Below are positions 1 to 8,527 of a stretch of 44,213 nt of DNA, in pieces. Position 1 is the stretch's first letter. Each line of letters begins with the position of its first letter. The notes below the pieces were generated by a model that saw nothing but the letters and a program-made list of their open reading frames with translations, did not search any database and had not been told where the DNA came from. Origin of the DNA: Actinomycetota bacterium (lineage in GTDB: Bacteria > Armatimonadota > SYMT01); contig SYKE01000044.1 in NCBI GenBank assembly GCA_005798285.1, forward strand, positions 1-44,213. Reading direction: 5' to 3'. The position numbers were made by a program, and so were the translations under genes.

Positions 1-452
1 AGCACCGCTTCGAGGATGCCCTCTCCGCGACCCGCGCGGCCGTTGAAGAGGGAATCGTTCCCGGCGGCGGCGTGGCGCTCGTGAACATCCAGGCCGGCCT
101 CGCCGGACTCGGAACCGAGCACGAGGAGAAGGTCGGCGTCGCCATCGTTCGCCGAGCCCTCGAGGAGCCGCTTAGGCAGATCGCCAACAACGCCGGCTTC
201 GAGGGCAGCGTTGTGGTCGAGAAGGTCCGCAATCTGGCCATCGGTTTCGGCTTCAATGCGAAGACCGAAGTCTACGAGGACATGATCAAGGCCGGCGTCG
301 TCGACCCGGTCAAGGTCACTCGCTCCGCCCTGGAGAACGCCGCGTCCATCACCAGCCTGATCCTCACCACCGAGGCTCTCGTTGCGGACAAGCCCGAAAA
401 GGAAAAGCCCGCGGCGGGCGGCGGTGGCGGAAGCCACGACTTCGACATGTAA
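1..452 (+). CDS. groEL: Chaperonin GroEL, C-terminal fragment (5' end outside window)
   Basis: The 149 visible residues read in frame from base 3 and match the last part of the 60-kDa chaperonin: an [16 protein letters not shown] stretch, the GGGVAL nucleotide-site loop, an [12 protein letters not shown] segment and a [10 protein letters not shown] segment, all at the spacing seen in E. coli GroEL from about residue 400 onward. GroEL forms the double-ring ATP-driven folding chamber in the cytoplasm with GroES. The C-terminal tail is glycine-rich but ends in [11 protein letters not shown] instead of the usual GGM repeats. The gene is closed by a strong intrinsic terminator 26 bases downstream, so it is the last gene of its transcript. 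The missing N-terminal part lies upstream of the window. Confidence 0.97.
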   Translation, partial: HRFEDALSATRAAVEEGIVPGGGVALVNIQAGLAGLGTEHEEKVGVAIVRRALEEPLRQIANNAGFEGSVVVEKVRNLAIGFGFNAKTEVYEDMIKAGVVDPVKVTRSALENAASITSLILTTEALVADKPEKEKPAAGGGGGSHDFDM

Positions 453-477
453 TCCGACCCCCACACCAGGGATCGGA

Positions 478-510
478 ACACCCCCGGGGATTTCCCCGGG
501 GGTGTTTTTT
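478..510 (+). terminator. Rho-independent terminator of groEL
   Basis: A perfect 13-bp inverted repeat (arms 478-490 and 493-505, GC-rich core CCCCCGGGG) is followed directly by a run of six T. It lies just after the groEL stop and before the convergent metallo-hydrolase gene. Confidence 0.93.
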
Positions 511-520
511 CGGCAGATCG

Positions 521-1273
521 CTAGCCGGCGGTATCCAATAGCAGCGTTTCGCCATCTTCCAAGTCGTGGCAAACGGTCCGGGCGCCGACCGCGTGGAGCG
601 CCAGTTGGAACTGTTCGGCAGTGCCACGGAAGCGATCGAGCATGGCGGGGAAGCAGGCCATGTGTCCCCAATGCATCGGAATCACGGACCTTGCTTCCAG
701 TTCGCACGCGGCGTGGGCCGCGCGGAGGGGAGTGAGATGACGCTGGAGCGGACCCGCCGCGAGCGAGGAGCCTCCCACCGGAAGTAGGGCCACATCAATG
801 GGACCGCAACGACGAGCAATCTCCCTGAACGGAGTTCGAGGCGAAGCATCCCCGGCGAAGTAGATCGTCTGACCATGAAGCCGGATGAGGAAGCCGACCG
901 AGTATCGAGTGTGAAAGCACGGAGTCGCAATCACCTCCACATCCGACCCGGGGGACCACGAGTCCCAGGCGTCCACGGACCGAACGATCTCGAACCCCAT
1001 CTGCGTCAGGCGATACAGGGGCGTGCCGGGCGGAGAAACCACCGGGGTTTTCTTGGGGACCTGAGCAAGAGTCTCACGGCAGAGGTGGTCCGGATGGGCG
1101 TGGGAGATCAGGATGGCGTCCAGTCCGGCGAGCGACCGGTGGCAAAACCCGGGCTCCTTCAGCCGCTTCCACGGACCGATGGCCGGGCTGAGCCAGGGGT
1201 CCATGGCCAGCCGAATCCCCGTTCCCTCCAGGAGGACGGATGCATTGCCCGCCAGCGTCAGTCGGACCGACAT
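521..1273 (-). CDS. Metallo-beta-lactamase-fold hydrolase (Lactamase_B_2 / UlaG-like)
   Basis: A 250-residue protein carrying the MBL zinc signature: H58-A-H60-P-D62-H63, H121 in a CFHT turn, D142 in GDAS and H201 in PMHWGH. This complete ligand set argues for an active two-metal hydrolase. The overall layout fits the UlaG/NAPE-PLD-like branch (L-ascorbate-6-phosphate lactonase, phospholipase D-like), but the substrate cannot be read from the sequence. An ATG 36 bases upstream exists, but the chosen start (MSVRLTL) has GGAGAG upstream on its strand and leaves 16 bases to the preceding nucleotidyltransferase gene instead of overlapping it. The two genes probably share one transcript. Confidence 0.85.
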   Translation of the reverse strand: MSVRLTLAGNASVLLEGTGIRLAMDPWLSPAIGPWKRLKEPGFCHRSLAGLDAILISHAHPDHLCRETLAQVPKKTPVVSPPGTPLYRLTQMGFEIVRSVDAWDSWSPGSDVEVIATPCFHTRYSVGFLIRLHGQTIYFAGDASPRTPFREIARRCGPIDVALLPVGGSSLAAGPLQRHLTPLRAAHAACELEARSVIPMHWGHMACFPAMLDRFRGTAEQFQLALHAVGARTVCHDLEDGETLLLDTAG

Positions 1274-1289
1274 GGAGTCCTGCTCTCTC

Positions 1290-2084
1290 CTAGCCAGACC
1301 GGCTCTCACGCCGGCGGTAGTACCAGTAGTCCATCACGTTGTCGAGGTCGAATGAAATCTCGGGGCGGCAGTGATCCACCGCACGACAATCACCGCCCGT
1401 TCTCTCGGAAATGCGACGCTCCAGATCCTGAATGGATAGCCGGTGGGTAATGAGATTCCACACCAGATCCAGGCCGAACTGCCGGGCCATGCCGAACTGC
1501 GACTTTCGATGGGTAACCAGAGAGCGCAGCACCGTGGCATTGTGAGTGAGATATCCCCCGCGCAACACCACCGCACTCCCACCGGTGACCGGACCATCGG
1601 CCAACGGCACGTACACGCCGATGTCTCCGGGAAACTCCCGGCGCAGCGCTTCCTTACGGATGACCGGAAACCCGACATCCGCGCCCGGGGGAGTTCGCAC
1701 CAACAGGTCCTCCAGAGCATCCGGGACGACATAGGGCAGGTCCGCCGCAATCGCGAGCACCTGATCCTCTTCCCGATCGTGCAGGACTTCCATCCCTGCC
1801 AGCAGGCTCTCGAAGGTGTTCTCCCTGGGCGGACAGACCACAACACCCCCGTCCGCCGTGGCGTCCGTTCGTGGGAAGATGGCCTCAGGGCCGATCACAC
1901 AGATCCTGCCGACGCCTCCCGTTTCCCTCAGGATCCGAATGCTGCGCTCGACCAACGTCTCGCTGCGCCGGCGCACGACACCCTTCCATGGGGACCCAAC
2001 CGCGCGCTCGAACGCGCCTGTGATTCGTCCCCCTGCGAGCAAAATGGCATCGCGGCGAAGTTCTGAGGCATTCGTGCGACTCAC
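1290..2084 (-). CDS. MobA-like NTP transferase domain protein
   Basis: About 264 residues. The N-terminus has the nucleotidyltransferase loop LAGGR (about residues 16-20), and AADLPY (about 113-118) matches the metal-binding LxxDxP position of MobA/CobY/IspD-like enzymes, which transfer a nucleotide to a sugar or cofactor phosphate. The C-terminus (FDLDNVMDYWYYRR) is unlike classical MobA, and no molybdopterin genes are nearby, so the acceptor is unknown. The longest frame would begin with TTG at 2093. I chose the GTG at 2084 because AGAGGA (top strand 2094-2099) sits nine bases before it. It is the first gene of a pair with the metallo-hydrolase and is divergent from the M48 peptidase. Confidence 0.8.
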   Translation of the reverse strand: MSRTNASELRRDAILLAGGRITGAFERAVGSPWKGVVRRRSETLVERSIRILRETGGVGRICVIGPEAIFPRTDATADGGVVVCPPRENTFESLLAGMEVLHDREEDQVLAIAADLPYVVPDALEDLLVRTPPGADVGFPVIRKEALRREFPGDIGVYVPLADGPVTGGSAVVLRGGYLTHNATVLRSLVTHRKSQFGMARQFGLDLVWNLITHRLSIQDLERRISERTGGDCRAVDHCRPEISFDLDNVMDYWYYRRRESRSG

Positions 2085-2122
2085 GGGTTGCAATCCTCTG
2101 GCGTGGCGATCCTCGCCTGAAC

Positions 2123-2128
2123 TATAAT
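2123..2128 (+). promoter_or_regulatory. Candidate -10 box for the M48 peptidase gene
   Basis: A perfect TATAAT in an otherwise GC-rich divergent intergenic region, 43 bases before the peptidase ATG. No good TTGACA-like -35 box is present at 16-18 bp spacing, so the assignment rests on the -10 alone. Confidence 0.45.
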
Positions 2129-2171
2129 CTGGACGGGCAGGTTAAGGGACGAGGCCCGACGCCCATTCCTC

Positions 2172-3389
2172 ATGATTAACACTTCCCCTGACGAAGGCAT
2201 CTCCGAGAGTGAGGATTCCCGGTGCACGCAATATGGGCGCGCACGGTTCCAACTCGCGATTGGCGAATTCCTCACTCTGGTCGTTACGCTGCTTCTGTTG
2301 ACGCCGACGGGGTTTTCGCGCGAGCTTCTGGAGTGGTTCAACTCCTTCAGCGCGCCTCGTGCGGCCACAGACTTCCTCTTTCTCGTGACCATCGGGCTGA
2401 TCACCAGAGGGGTGGTGTTCCCGTTTCAGTGGCTGAACCAGTACTTGCTGGATCGACGGTTCGGACTGTCCCAGGAGACGTTTTTGGCGTGGTTTTGGGG
2501 CTGGATCTGCCGCACGACCCTGTACGGATTGGTGACGATCCTCTGCCTGGCGCCGTTTGTGGAGACACTCCGCTGGTGGCCCTGGTTGTTTCCGCTGTGG
2601 GCGGCGGCGTTCCTGGCGGTTCGGCCATTGTTCATTGATTACGTTCAACAGCCGCTCCAGAACCTGTTCTACCCCGTCACGTTCCTTCGTGACGAGACCT
2701 TTTCCGTTCCCGGTATCGGGAACCTCACCCTGCCGGTTTACCTGGTCAAAGTCAGCCACCGCACCTCCCGCGCCGACGCCAGCATTCGGCTCAAAGGCAA
2801 GAAGAGCGCGATCTTTGTGACGGACACGCTGATAGACGCCTTTACCGATGGTGAGGAGCGAATCGTGATCGCCCACGAGTTCGGTCACCTGTACGATCAC
2901 TTCCACCTGGAGTCACAAACTCCATCGGGCGTGGCGCAGGCGCAACGCAAGATCGTGCTCGGCTCCGCACAAATCGGCGCCGCCGCTGTGGCGCTCCTCT
3001 CGCTCCAGCTCTTCTCCACTCCGCTCGGCCTGTCCGGGGCCCACGACCTGGCTGGATTTCCTCTCGCGGCAGGCGTTGCCATCGCTCTTGCCACCGCACT
3101 CTCGCCCTTCGTCTACCGAGAGGCTCGGAGAGATGAGCAGGATGCGGACCGCTATGCCCTCGCCGCAACGGGAGACCCGGCGAACTACGTGTCGGTGATG
3201 CAGAAGCTTCGTCGAATGAATCTGGAGGAAGCGCTTTCCACGCGCTGGAGCCGACTGTTCTACGACACCCACCCCACCTACGCCGAGCGGATCCGTATGG
3301 CTTCGGAGTACCGCCGCCGGCTCAAGCCCCGCTCTCGCCGTGCTTCGTGGCGGGGCTGGCGGCACATTCAGCGGCACGGTCGCCGCTAA
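2172..3389 (+). CDS. M48 family membrane metallopeptidase (Ste24-like)
   Basis: A 405-residue membrane protein. Hydrophobic segments lie near residues 30-45, 68-86, 105-130, 136-152, 262-282 and 296-312. The zinc motif HEFGH is at 235-239, and the third-ligand motif follows as EQDAD (about 322-326), which is the arrangement of the M48 peptidases Ste24 and HtpX. The N-terminal region with RRFGLS followed by an amphipathic and membrane stretch resembles the CAAX-protease N-terminal domain of Ste24. Family members cleave prenylated proteins in eukaryotes and do membrane-protein quality control in bacteria; the bacterial substrate here is unknown. No clear Shine-Dalgarno precedes the ATG. The gene converges with pepA with only 19 bases between stops. 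Confidence 0.9.
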   Translation: MINTSPDEGISESEDSRCTQYGRARFQLAIGEFLTLVVTLLLLTPTGFSRELLEWFNSFSAPRAATDFLFLVTIGLITRGVVFPFQWLNQYLLDRRFGLSQETFLAWFWGWICRTTLYGLVTILCLAPFVETLRWWPWLFPLWAAAFLAVRPLFIDYVQQPLQNLFYPVTFLRDETFSVPGIGNLTLPVYLVKVSHRTSRADASIRLKGKKSAIFVTDTLIDAFTDGEERIVIAHEFGHLYDHFHLESQTPSGVAQAQRKIVLGSAQIGAAAVALLSLQLFSTPLGLSGAHDLAGFPLAAGVAIALATALSPFVYREARRDEQDADRYALAATGDPANYVSVMQKLRRMNLEEALSTRWSRLFYDTHPTYAERIRMASEYRRRLKPRSRRASWRGWRHIQRHGRR

Positions 3390-3408
3390 ACGAGCGTCGA
3401 CTTCCGGG

Positions 3409-4944
3409 TCATCGATGCCTCACTGAGAGCCGCTCCGCCAGACGGACAAAGGTCCCCACTCCGGTGCCGGTCGGACCGGCGGGCGCCCACGGGCGTGCCT
3501 TCTCGAATTGCGACGAACCGGCAATATCGAGATGAGCCCATGGGATGTCGCCTGCAAACTCTCGGATGAACCAGGCGCCCGTGATGGATCCTGCGGCGCG
3601 CCCCCCGCTGTTCTTAAGGTCGGCAATGTCCGAGCGGATGAGCTCCCGGTAGTCCGAGAAGAGGGGCATCGGCCAGTGCCGCTCCCCGGAGGCGTCTCCG
3701 CACTCCTGAATGAGCCGCACGAGTTCGCCATCCGTTCCGAAGAGAGCCGAAGCCGTGTGGCCAAGCGCCGTTACGCACGCTCCAGTCAGGGTGGCAATGT
3801 CGACGACATGGGTGCCGCCGAGGACACCCGCGTAGTGCACGGTGTCGGCCAAAAGCATTCGTCCCTCGGCATCCGTGGAGATGGTCTCGATCGTCTTGCC
3901 ACTCATTGCCCGGATAACGTCGCCCGGCATCCAGGCGTCGGCGTCGGGCATGTTGTTCACCGCTGGAACCAACCCGATGACGCGAGCGGGGACGTTCAGT
4001 TCTGCGATCGCCTGCATGGCGCCCACGACGGCGGCCCCGCCAGCCATGTCGCCCTTCATCCGTCCCATCTCGGCGGAGGGCTTCAACGAGATGCCTCCGG
4101 TATCGAAGGTCACGGCCTTCCCCACAAGCACCAGGACGGGGGCCCCGTCTCTGGGCATGGAGCGAGGCTCGTGTCGGAGGATGATGAGCCTCGGAGGGCG
4201 GGCTGTGCCCCGAGCCACCGCCAGGAACGCCCCCATTTCCAGTTCGGCGAGTTCCTCAGCGCCAAACACCTGACAGCTCAAGCCGGTTCGTTCCGCCATC
4301 GCGGAGGCTCTGCGGGCCAACTCCACCGCGTCCAGAATGTTGCCGGGCTCGTTCACCAGATCTCGGGCAAAGTTCTTCGCCCGGCCGAGCGCGCTCCCCC
4401 GCTTCACGACGTCCGTCGAGGCGCCGCAGATGCGAAGTTCGTGAATCGCTTCATCGCGGTGGGCGCCGGAGCGGTGAATGTCGACCCGAAACAGGGACAA
4501 CTCCGCAGCTTCCGCCGCAGCCTCGCCCGCATCCGCAGCGGCAAGCGGCAGACCGGCCACGTCCACCGCCGCCGTACGGATCCCGCGCTTCCCAAGGGTC
4601 CGAAGCGCCGCCGTCACCGCATTTCGGAAGGTCCGCAGATCGAGATCGCGCCGCTTCCCCAGGCCGACAAGCGCGATGCGGACTGCGGGGGTGGGATCGA
4701 GCGCCAGAAACGTGGGTACGACCACAACTTGCGCCGCATCACCCCGAAACTCGCCCCGACTACGACTCTCGGTGAGCCAGCCGCCCAACAGTTCGTCAAC
4801 AGCCCTCAGACTGTCCGTGGACTCGCCGTCTTCAAATCCAAACAAGAGCAGCGCTTCGGAAGGAGCCTTGAGCAGGGGATCCTGCTGCGCGACAAGTACG
4901 AGTGGCTGGCCCACGTAGATTGAACCCGATTCCTTTTCCGTCAA
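3409..4944 (-). CDS. pepA: Leucyl aminopeptidase (M17 cytosol aminopeptidase)
   Basis: A 511-residue protein of normal M17 length. The di-metal active site is visible: K276 in GKAVTFDTGGISLKPS, D281, D299 in MKGDMAGG, and the family signature as STDAEGR (356-362) in place of the canonical NTDAEGR, with the metal-binding Asp and Glu kept. The enzyme removes N-terminal leucine and other residues from peptides in the cytoplasm and is normally a hexamer. The longest frame starts with TTG and has no clear ribosome binding site; an in-frame GTG ten codons later is an alternative, so the first residues are uncertain. Conserved sequence begins near residue 12. Confidence 0.95.
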   Translation of the reverse strand: MTEKESGSIYVGQPLVLVAQQDPLLKAPSEALLLFGFEDGESTDSLRAVDELLGGWLTESRSRGEFRGDAAQVVVVPTFLALDPTPAVRIALVGLGKRRDLDLRTFRNAVTAALRTLGKRGIRTAAVDVAGLPLAAADAGEAAAEAAELSLFRVDIHRSGAHRDEAIHELRICGASTDVVKRGSALGRAKNFARDLVNEPGNILDAVELARRASAMAERTGLSCQVFGAEELAELEMGAFLAVARGTARPPRLIILRHEPRSMPRDGAPVLVLVGKAVTFDTGGISLKPSAEMGRMKGDMAGGAAVVGAMQAIAELNVPARVIGLVPAVNNMPDADAWMPGDVIRAMSGKTIETISTDAEGRMLLADTVHYAGVLGGTHVVDIATLTGACVTALGHTASALFGTDGELVRLIQECGDASGERHWPMPLFSDYRELIRSDIADLKNSGGRAAGSITGAWFIREFAGDIPWAHLDIAGSSQFEKARPWAPAGPTGTGVGTFVRLAERLSVRHR

Positions 4945-5085
4945 ACAAGACAGTCATCATCCGTTGAACGGCCGTAAGACTAACAATGTACAGTTCTCAT
5001 CTCTCGAGGTGAAGCCCTCCCCGTCTATCCGCCCCCAGATCCTGGGCCCCACCGTTCTTTCGGGGAAGGTGGATCCAATTCGGGA

Positions 5086-5100
5086 CGGGAACTGTTCCCG
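5086..5100. promoter_or_regulatory. Palindrome CGGGAA-N3-TTCCCG upstream of the helical-repeat gene
   Basis: A perfect 6-bp inverted repeat around three bases, 35 bases before the start of the next gene in the pepA divergent region. It could be a small operator or a hairpin; no regulator is identified. Confidence 0.25.
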
Positions 5101-5135
5101 ACGCCAAACACCACCGAGAATACGCTGAATCGTAA

Positions 5136-6263
5136 ATGTCACAAACATCCCACGATACGCCCGATCGAGACACGATCCACGATCCGATCTCGGCGGCTGA
5201 GACCGTGCTTGCCGAGACGGCTAGTGCACTGAGTGAGGGTCGAATCCCACGTGCTCGTCGACCTCTGCAGCAGATCATAGACGCGGCAATCGAGGCGAAT
5301 AACTCCCCTCGAGCCATCCTGGCGCTTCGGCTGCTCGCGACGCTGGAACTACGCAGGGACCAGTGTCATCGCGCTGTGACTGCGGCGAACTCGGCGCTCG
5401 ATCTCGCTCGGAAGATGGGGTCGCCCGCGGATCTCGAACAGGCTCTCAATCTCGCTGCGATGGCGACATGTACCAGCGGGGACTTCGTCGGAGCCGCTCG
5501 ACTGACTGGCGAGTGGCTGCAACTGGCGAGGGCGCGCGGCGACCGCCTTTCCGCCATTCACGCCCTGCTGCGCAGGTCGGTGATCCTCTGGAACCAGGAT
5601 CTCCGAAGGGAGGCTCTTGAGAGCGTCGAGGAGGCGTCCACTGTCGCAAGCAAGCTCGGCGTCGAAGCAGGAAGCACTTTGGTGGACCGGGTGCTGTCCG
5701 GGATGCTATTGCGCCTGGAGTGCACCGCGGCTGCGCATCGGGTGGCCACGGCCGCGCTCAAACGGCATCCGGTGGGTTCCAAAGGTGAACTCTACGAGGA
5801 ACGCGGTTGGATGGAACTCCGAATGGACGATCCCTCTGCCGCGGGCCGAGACTTCCGTCGCGCCCGGAAGGAGTATCGGAGCGATCCGGATCGACGTGTT
5901 GCCACACGGGTCTCATCGTACGCCGCCGCTGCAGACGCGCTGAAGTATCGAGGGATTGACCTGGCCCGCACAGAGAAGGCGCTGGGCGCTCTCCAGCGGC
6001 TCAAACTCTCAGCGGAGCGCTTCACCGACGTCAGCCTGGCCGCTGCGCACGCTGCAGCCGAAGCGGCCGCCGCGCGGAACCCATCCAGAGAACCCGCCGC
6101 CGATGTGGCCCGGCGCATCGGCGCACTCGGGCGATCAACCTCATCGCTGCTTCTCGTGCAGGCATGCAAGCGAGAACTGGCGCGCCTCAGTCGGCTGGAT
6201 CCGTCCACTGCAACGACGTCGAGTTCGCCGCTCCCGCCGCTCCCGCCGCTCGGACTGGGCTAA
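5136..6263 (+). CDS. TPR-like helical-repeat protein, function unknown
   Basis: A 375-residue, alanine- and arginine-rich soluble protein. About residues 20-340 are predicted by eye to be repeated amphipathic helices with TPR-like spacing (for example LRLLATLELRR, ALNLAAMATCTSGDF, ALLRRSVILWNQDLRREALE). TPR arrays normally bind partner proteins. There is no signal peptide or catalytic motif. The C-terminus is a Thr/Ser/Pro-rich tail made by a short tandem repeat (PLPPLPPLG). The ATG follows an AT-rich stretch without a good ribosome binding site. Its stop TAA overlaps the stop TAG of the convergent proC gene. Confidence 0.65.
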   Translation: MSQTSHDTPDRDTIHDPISAAETVLAETASALSEGRIPRARRPLQQIIDAAIEANNSPRAILALRLLATLELRRDQCHRAVTAANSALDLARKMGSPADLEQALNLAAMATCTSGDFVGAARLTGEWLQLARARGDRLSAIHALLRRSVILWNQDLRREALESVEEASTVASKLGVEAGSTLVDRVLSGMLLRLECTAAAHRVATAALKRHPVGSKGELYEERGWMELRMDDPSAAGRDFRRARKEYRSDPDRRVATRVSSYAAAADALKYRGIDLARTEKALGALQRLKLSAERFTDVSLAAAHAAAEAAAARNPSREPAADVARRIGALGRSTSSLLLVQACKRELARLSRLDPSTATTSSSPLPPLPPLGLG

Positions 6264-7072
6264 CCCTTCCCCAACTCCGCACTTCGGCGCGAGGCGGCAT
6301 CCACCGCCCCGATGAGAGCCGACCGCAGGCCTCCCGCTTCCAAAGCGGCGAGGCCCGCGATGGTTGTTCCGGCCGGTGTCGCGACCCGATCCTTCCAAAC
6401 GGCGGGATGGTCGCCCGTCTCGGCCAGGAGTTTTGCTGTGCCCAGAACGGTCTGAATCGCGAGAGTCATCGCCACGTCTCGCGGCAGCCCGGCCTTTACG
6501 CCGCCATCGGCGAGGGCTTCAACCACAAGGCACACATAGGCAGGACCACTTCCACTGAGACCGGTGACGGCGTCGAGCAGCTTCTCAGCAACTTCCACAC
6601 ACCGCCCACCTGCGGAAAGGATCTCCCGGGCCGTCGCCGCATGCTCCGCGGTCGCCAGCGATCCGCGGCAGAATCCGGACGCCCCCTCTCCCACCAGAAC
6701 CGGAGTGTTCGGCATCACGCGAATGACGGGAATTCCACCGCCGGCAGCCTCTTCCAACCGCGCCGTCGTGAAGCCCGGCGCGATCGAGATGAGAAGCTGG
6801 TTTGCCGTCAGCTCGCCCCGCAGCTCCGCCAGGACCGAAGCCACATCCTGAGGTTTGACGGCGAGCACCACGACATCGGCGCTCCGGATCGCATCGCGAT
6901 TCGAGTCAAACGCCGTGACACCGAGATCTCGCGCCACGTCTCGCCGCCCGGCCATCACGTCGCTCACCCGAATTCGATGGGGTGAGCAGACGCCCGCTCC
7001 CAACAAGGCTCGGTAGATAGCGGTGGCCATCACGCCCCCGCCCAGAAATGCGATGGTACCGGCAAATGACAT
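6260..7072 (-). CDS. proC: Pyrroline-5-carboxylate reductase
   Basis: A 270-residue enzyme that reduces 1-pyrroline-5-carboxylate to proline with NAD(P)H, the last step of proline synthesis. The N-terminal Rossmann loop is GGGVMATAI (about residues 11-19), VLAVKPQ follows near 70, VIRVMPNTP lies near 135-143, and the family signature is present as GLSGSGPAYV plus ALADGGVKAGLPR. Length and order match the family. It starts eight bases after the sepF stop and is therefore the third gene of the yggS-sepF-proC unit. This order recurs next to cell-division genes in many sepF-bearing bacteria. Confidence 0.96.
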   Translation of the reverse strand: MSFAGTIAFLGGGVMATAIYRALLGAGVCSPHRIRVSDVMAGRRDVARDLGVTAFDSNRDAIRSADVVVLAVKPQDVASVLAELRGELTANQLLISIAPGFTTARLEEAAGGGIPVIRVMPNTPVLVGEGASGFCRGSLATAEHAATAREILSAGGRCVEVAEKLLDAVTGLSGSGPAYVCLVVEALADGGVKAGLPRDVAMTLAIQTVLGTAKLLAETGDHPAVWKDRVATPAGTTIAGLAALEAGGLRSALIGAVDAASRRSAELGKG

Positions 7073-7080
7073 CGGGTAAC

Positions 7081-7578
7081 TCAGGACGCTCTCTCGTGGT
7101 AGATGCCCTTGCCCGAGGTGTCCATCTCTTCGTCTTCGTCGCTGATCACCACGTTGGAGGGCGTGAAGAGGAAGATCCGTTCACCCACCTTCTCGTAGAA
7201 CCCATTCAACGCGTAGGTGACGCCGCTGATGAAGTCGATCACGCGCCGCGCCACATCTTCCTCGGTCTGCTCGAGGTTGACGATCACGGGCTTGCGCTCG
7301 CGAAGATCTTCCGCAATGCGGGTCGCGTCCTCGAGGGATCGAGGCTGTCGACGGGTGATGACGCCTCCGCCCCGCTGCGTTTGAACCAGTTGGAGCGTAT
7401 TGTCCGACTGTCCCCGACGGGGTTGAGGCCGCGGCGCCGCAAAATCCGGCTGCACCACGCGACTGCGGATCGGCTCTTCGTCTTCTTCCATTTCAGGTTC
7501 AGGCTGGAAGAATCGGTCGAGAAACGACCACCGCTTCGATTTATCGACAGGCTCGTCCGTCATCATTTGCTTTCCCAT
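7081..7578 (-). CDS. sepF: Cell division protein SepF
   Basis: A 165-residue protein. It has an N-terminal amphipathic/acidic linker (DRFFQPEPEMEEDEEP) and a C-terminal SepF domain from about residue 78, with RSLEDATRIAEDLRERKPVIVNLE, VARRVIDFISGVTYALNG and GERIFLFTPSNVVIS. SepF polymerises into rings, binds the FtsZ tail and tethers the Z-ring to the membrane. A much longer upstream reading frame is an artefact of overlap with yggS. The start is set by AGGAGG eight bases upstream, inside yggS; the gene overlaps the yggS end by 16 bases. ATGs at 7566 and 7563 are weaker alternatives. The presence of SepF implies FtsZ-based division and excludes typical Planctomycetes. Confidence 0.93.
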   Translation of the reverse strand: MGKQMMTDEPVDKSKRWSFLDRFFQPEPEMEEDEEPIRSRVVQPDFAAPRPQPRRGQSDNTLQLVQTQRGGGVITRRQPRSLEDATRIAEDLRERKPVIVNLEQTEEDVARRVIDFISGVTYALNGFYEKVGERIFLFTPSNVVISDEDEEMDTSGKGIYHERAS

Positions 7579-8282
7579 CCAGTTTGCCTCCTGGAACCAA
7601 AAACCGCGGTCCCGACCCGCACCATTGTGGAGCCCGCCTCGATCGCGGTCTCGAAGTCGCCGCTCATTCCCATCGACAGCACCCGCCGATTCGCTGCCGG
7701 GAGACGGTCGAACAAGACTTTCACCCCATCGAAGCAGCGCCTGGCCCCATCGAGCCCACCCGCGAGCGGACCCACAGTCATCAGGCCGTTGAGAAGCAGT
7801 CCGGGTTCCATCGACACGGCTTCGCACAGTTGAAGCGTTTGGTCCGGCGGTACTCCGTGCTTGCCGGCTTCGCCCGAGCTGTTCACTTCCACGAGCACCT
7901 CGAGCTGTTTTCCCAGCTCGACCGCCCGCGTACCCAGCGCTCGGGCCAGCCGCGGATCGTCGATCGACTGCACGACGTCGAAGATCGCGGCGGCCTTGCG
8001 AGCCTTGTTGCGCTGAAGATTTCCCAGAAGGTGGAATCTCATCCCGGAGCCCTTCAGCTCGGCGAACTTCAATTCCGCCTCCTGGACGTAGTTCTCCCCA
8101 AGATCCAAACATCTCGCTTCAATCGCCGCCCGCATCGCTTCGATCGGCTGCAGCTTGCTCACGGCGACGAGGGTGACGCTTCCGCTCGGCCGTCCGGCCC
8201 GGGCCTCGGCTCCAGCGATCCGTGCACGAACCGCCTCGATATTCGCTTCCACCCGCCGGCGCAGCTCAAGCTCATCCGTCAT
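7563..8282 (-). CDS. yggS: YggS/PROSC family pyridoxal-phosphate homeostasis protein
   Basis: A 239-residue PLP-binding TIM-barrel protein that keeps free pyridoxal phosphate in balance. Family marks are VTLVAVSKLQP (the lysine holds PLP), LDLGENYVQEAELK, FHLLGNLQRNKARK, LVEVNSSGEAGKHG and LSMGMSGDFETAIEAGSTMVRVG. The open frame extends far upstream, but conserved sequence begins right after the ATG chosen here (MTDELELRR), giving the usual length. A second ATG 42 bases upstream is possible, and neither has a strong Shine-Dalgarno. It is the first gene of the yggS-sepF-proC run. The 245 bases before it, down to the esterase stop, hold no gene that I can support. Confidence 0.93.
   Translation of the reverse strand: MTDELELRRRVEANIEAVRARIAGAEARAGRPSGSVTLVAVSKLQPIEAMRAAIEARCLDLGENYVQEAELKFAELKGSGMRFHLLGNLQRNKARKAAAIFDVVQSIDDPRLARALGTRAVELGKQLEVLVEVNSSGEAGKHGVPPDQTLQLCEAVSMEPGLLLNGLMTVGPLAGGLDGARRCFDGVKVLFDRLPAANRRVLSMGMSGDFETAIEAGSTMVRVGTAVFGSRRQTGWESK
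7587..7592 (-). promoter_or_regulatory. sepF ribosome binding site within yggS
   Basis: AGGAGG on the minus strand, eight bases before the ATG at 7578. It decides the sepF start and shows that sepF translation begins inside the last codons of yggS. Confidence 0.7.
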
Positions 8283-8527
8283 CGACTCAAAAGTTGTTCG
8301 ATCCAGGGCAATTGCTGAATCCATTATGGCCGATCCGGCCCCGGGAGAGATACCCCTCTCGGTCCGGCGACCCACGGAGCCAACGCCGCCACAGGTATCA
8401 TCGGCAGATCGCAGGCAGGAGCCACAATCTCTCGTACGACTTCCTGCTCCCGCACCTCGCGGAAGGGCTCCGCGAAGTGCGTCGAGTCGGAAGCGGCGGG
8501 GTTGGATGAAGACTTCGAACGCGGATC

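Noticed and set aside
3508..4923. 471-codon plus-strand open frame opposite pepA
   Set aside because: It is antisense to a clearly conserved M17 peptidase. Its product is rich in His/Arg/Gly with no domain, as expected for the shadow of a high-GC gene.
7081..8112. 343-residue extended frame upstream of SepF
   Set aside because: The N-terminal half is yggS in another frame; homology and the AGGAGG site place the SepF start at 7578.
8440..8480. Hairpin TCGCGGA/TCCGCGA downstream of yggS start as a terminator
   Set aside because: The stem is seven base pairs with no T-run; chance occurrence in high-GC DNA is likely.
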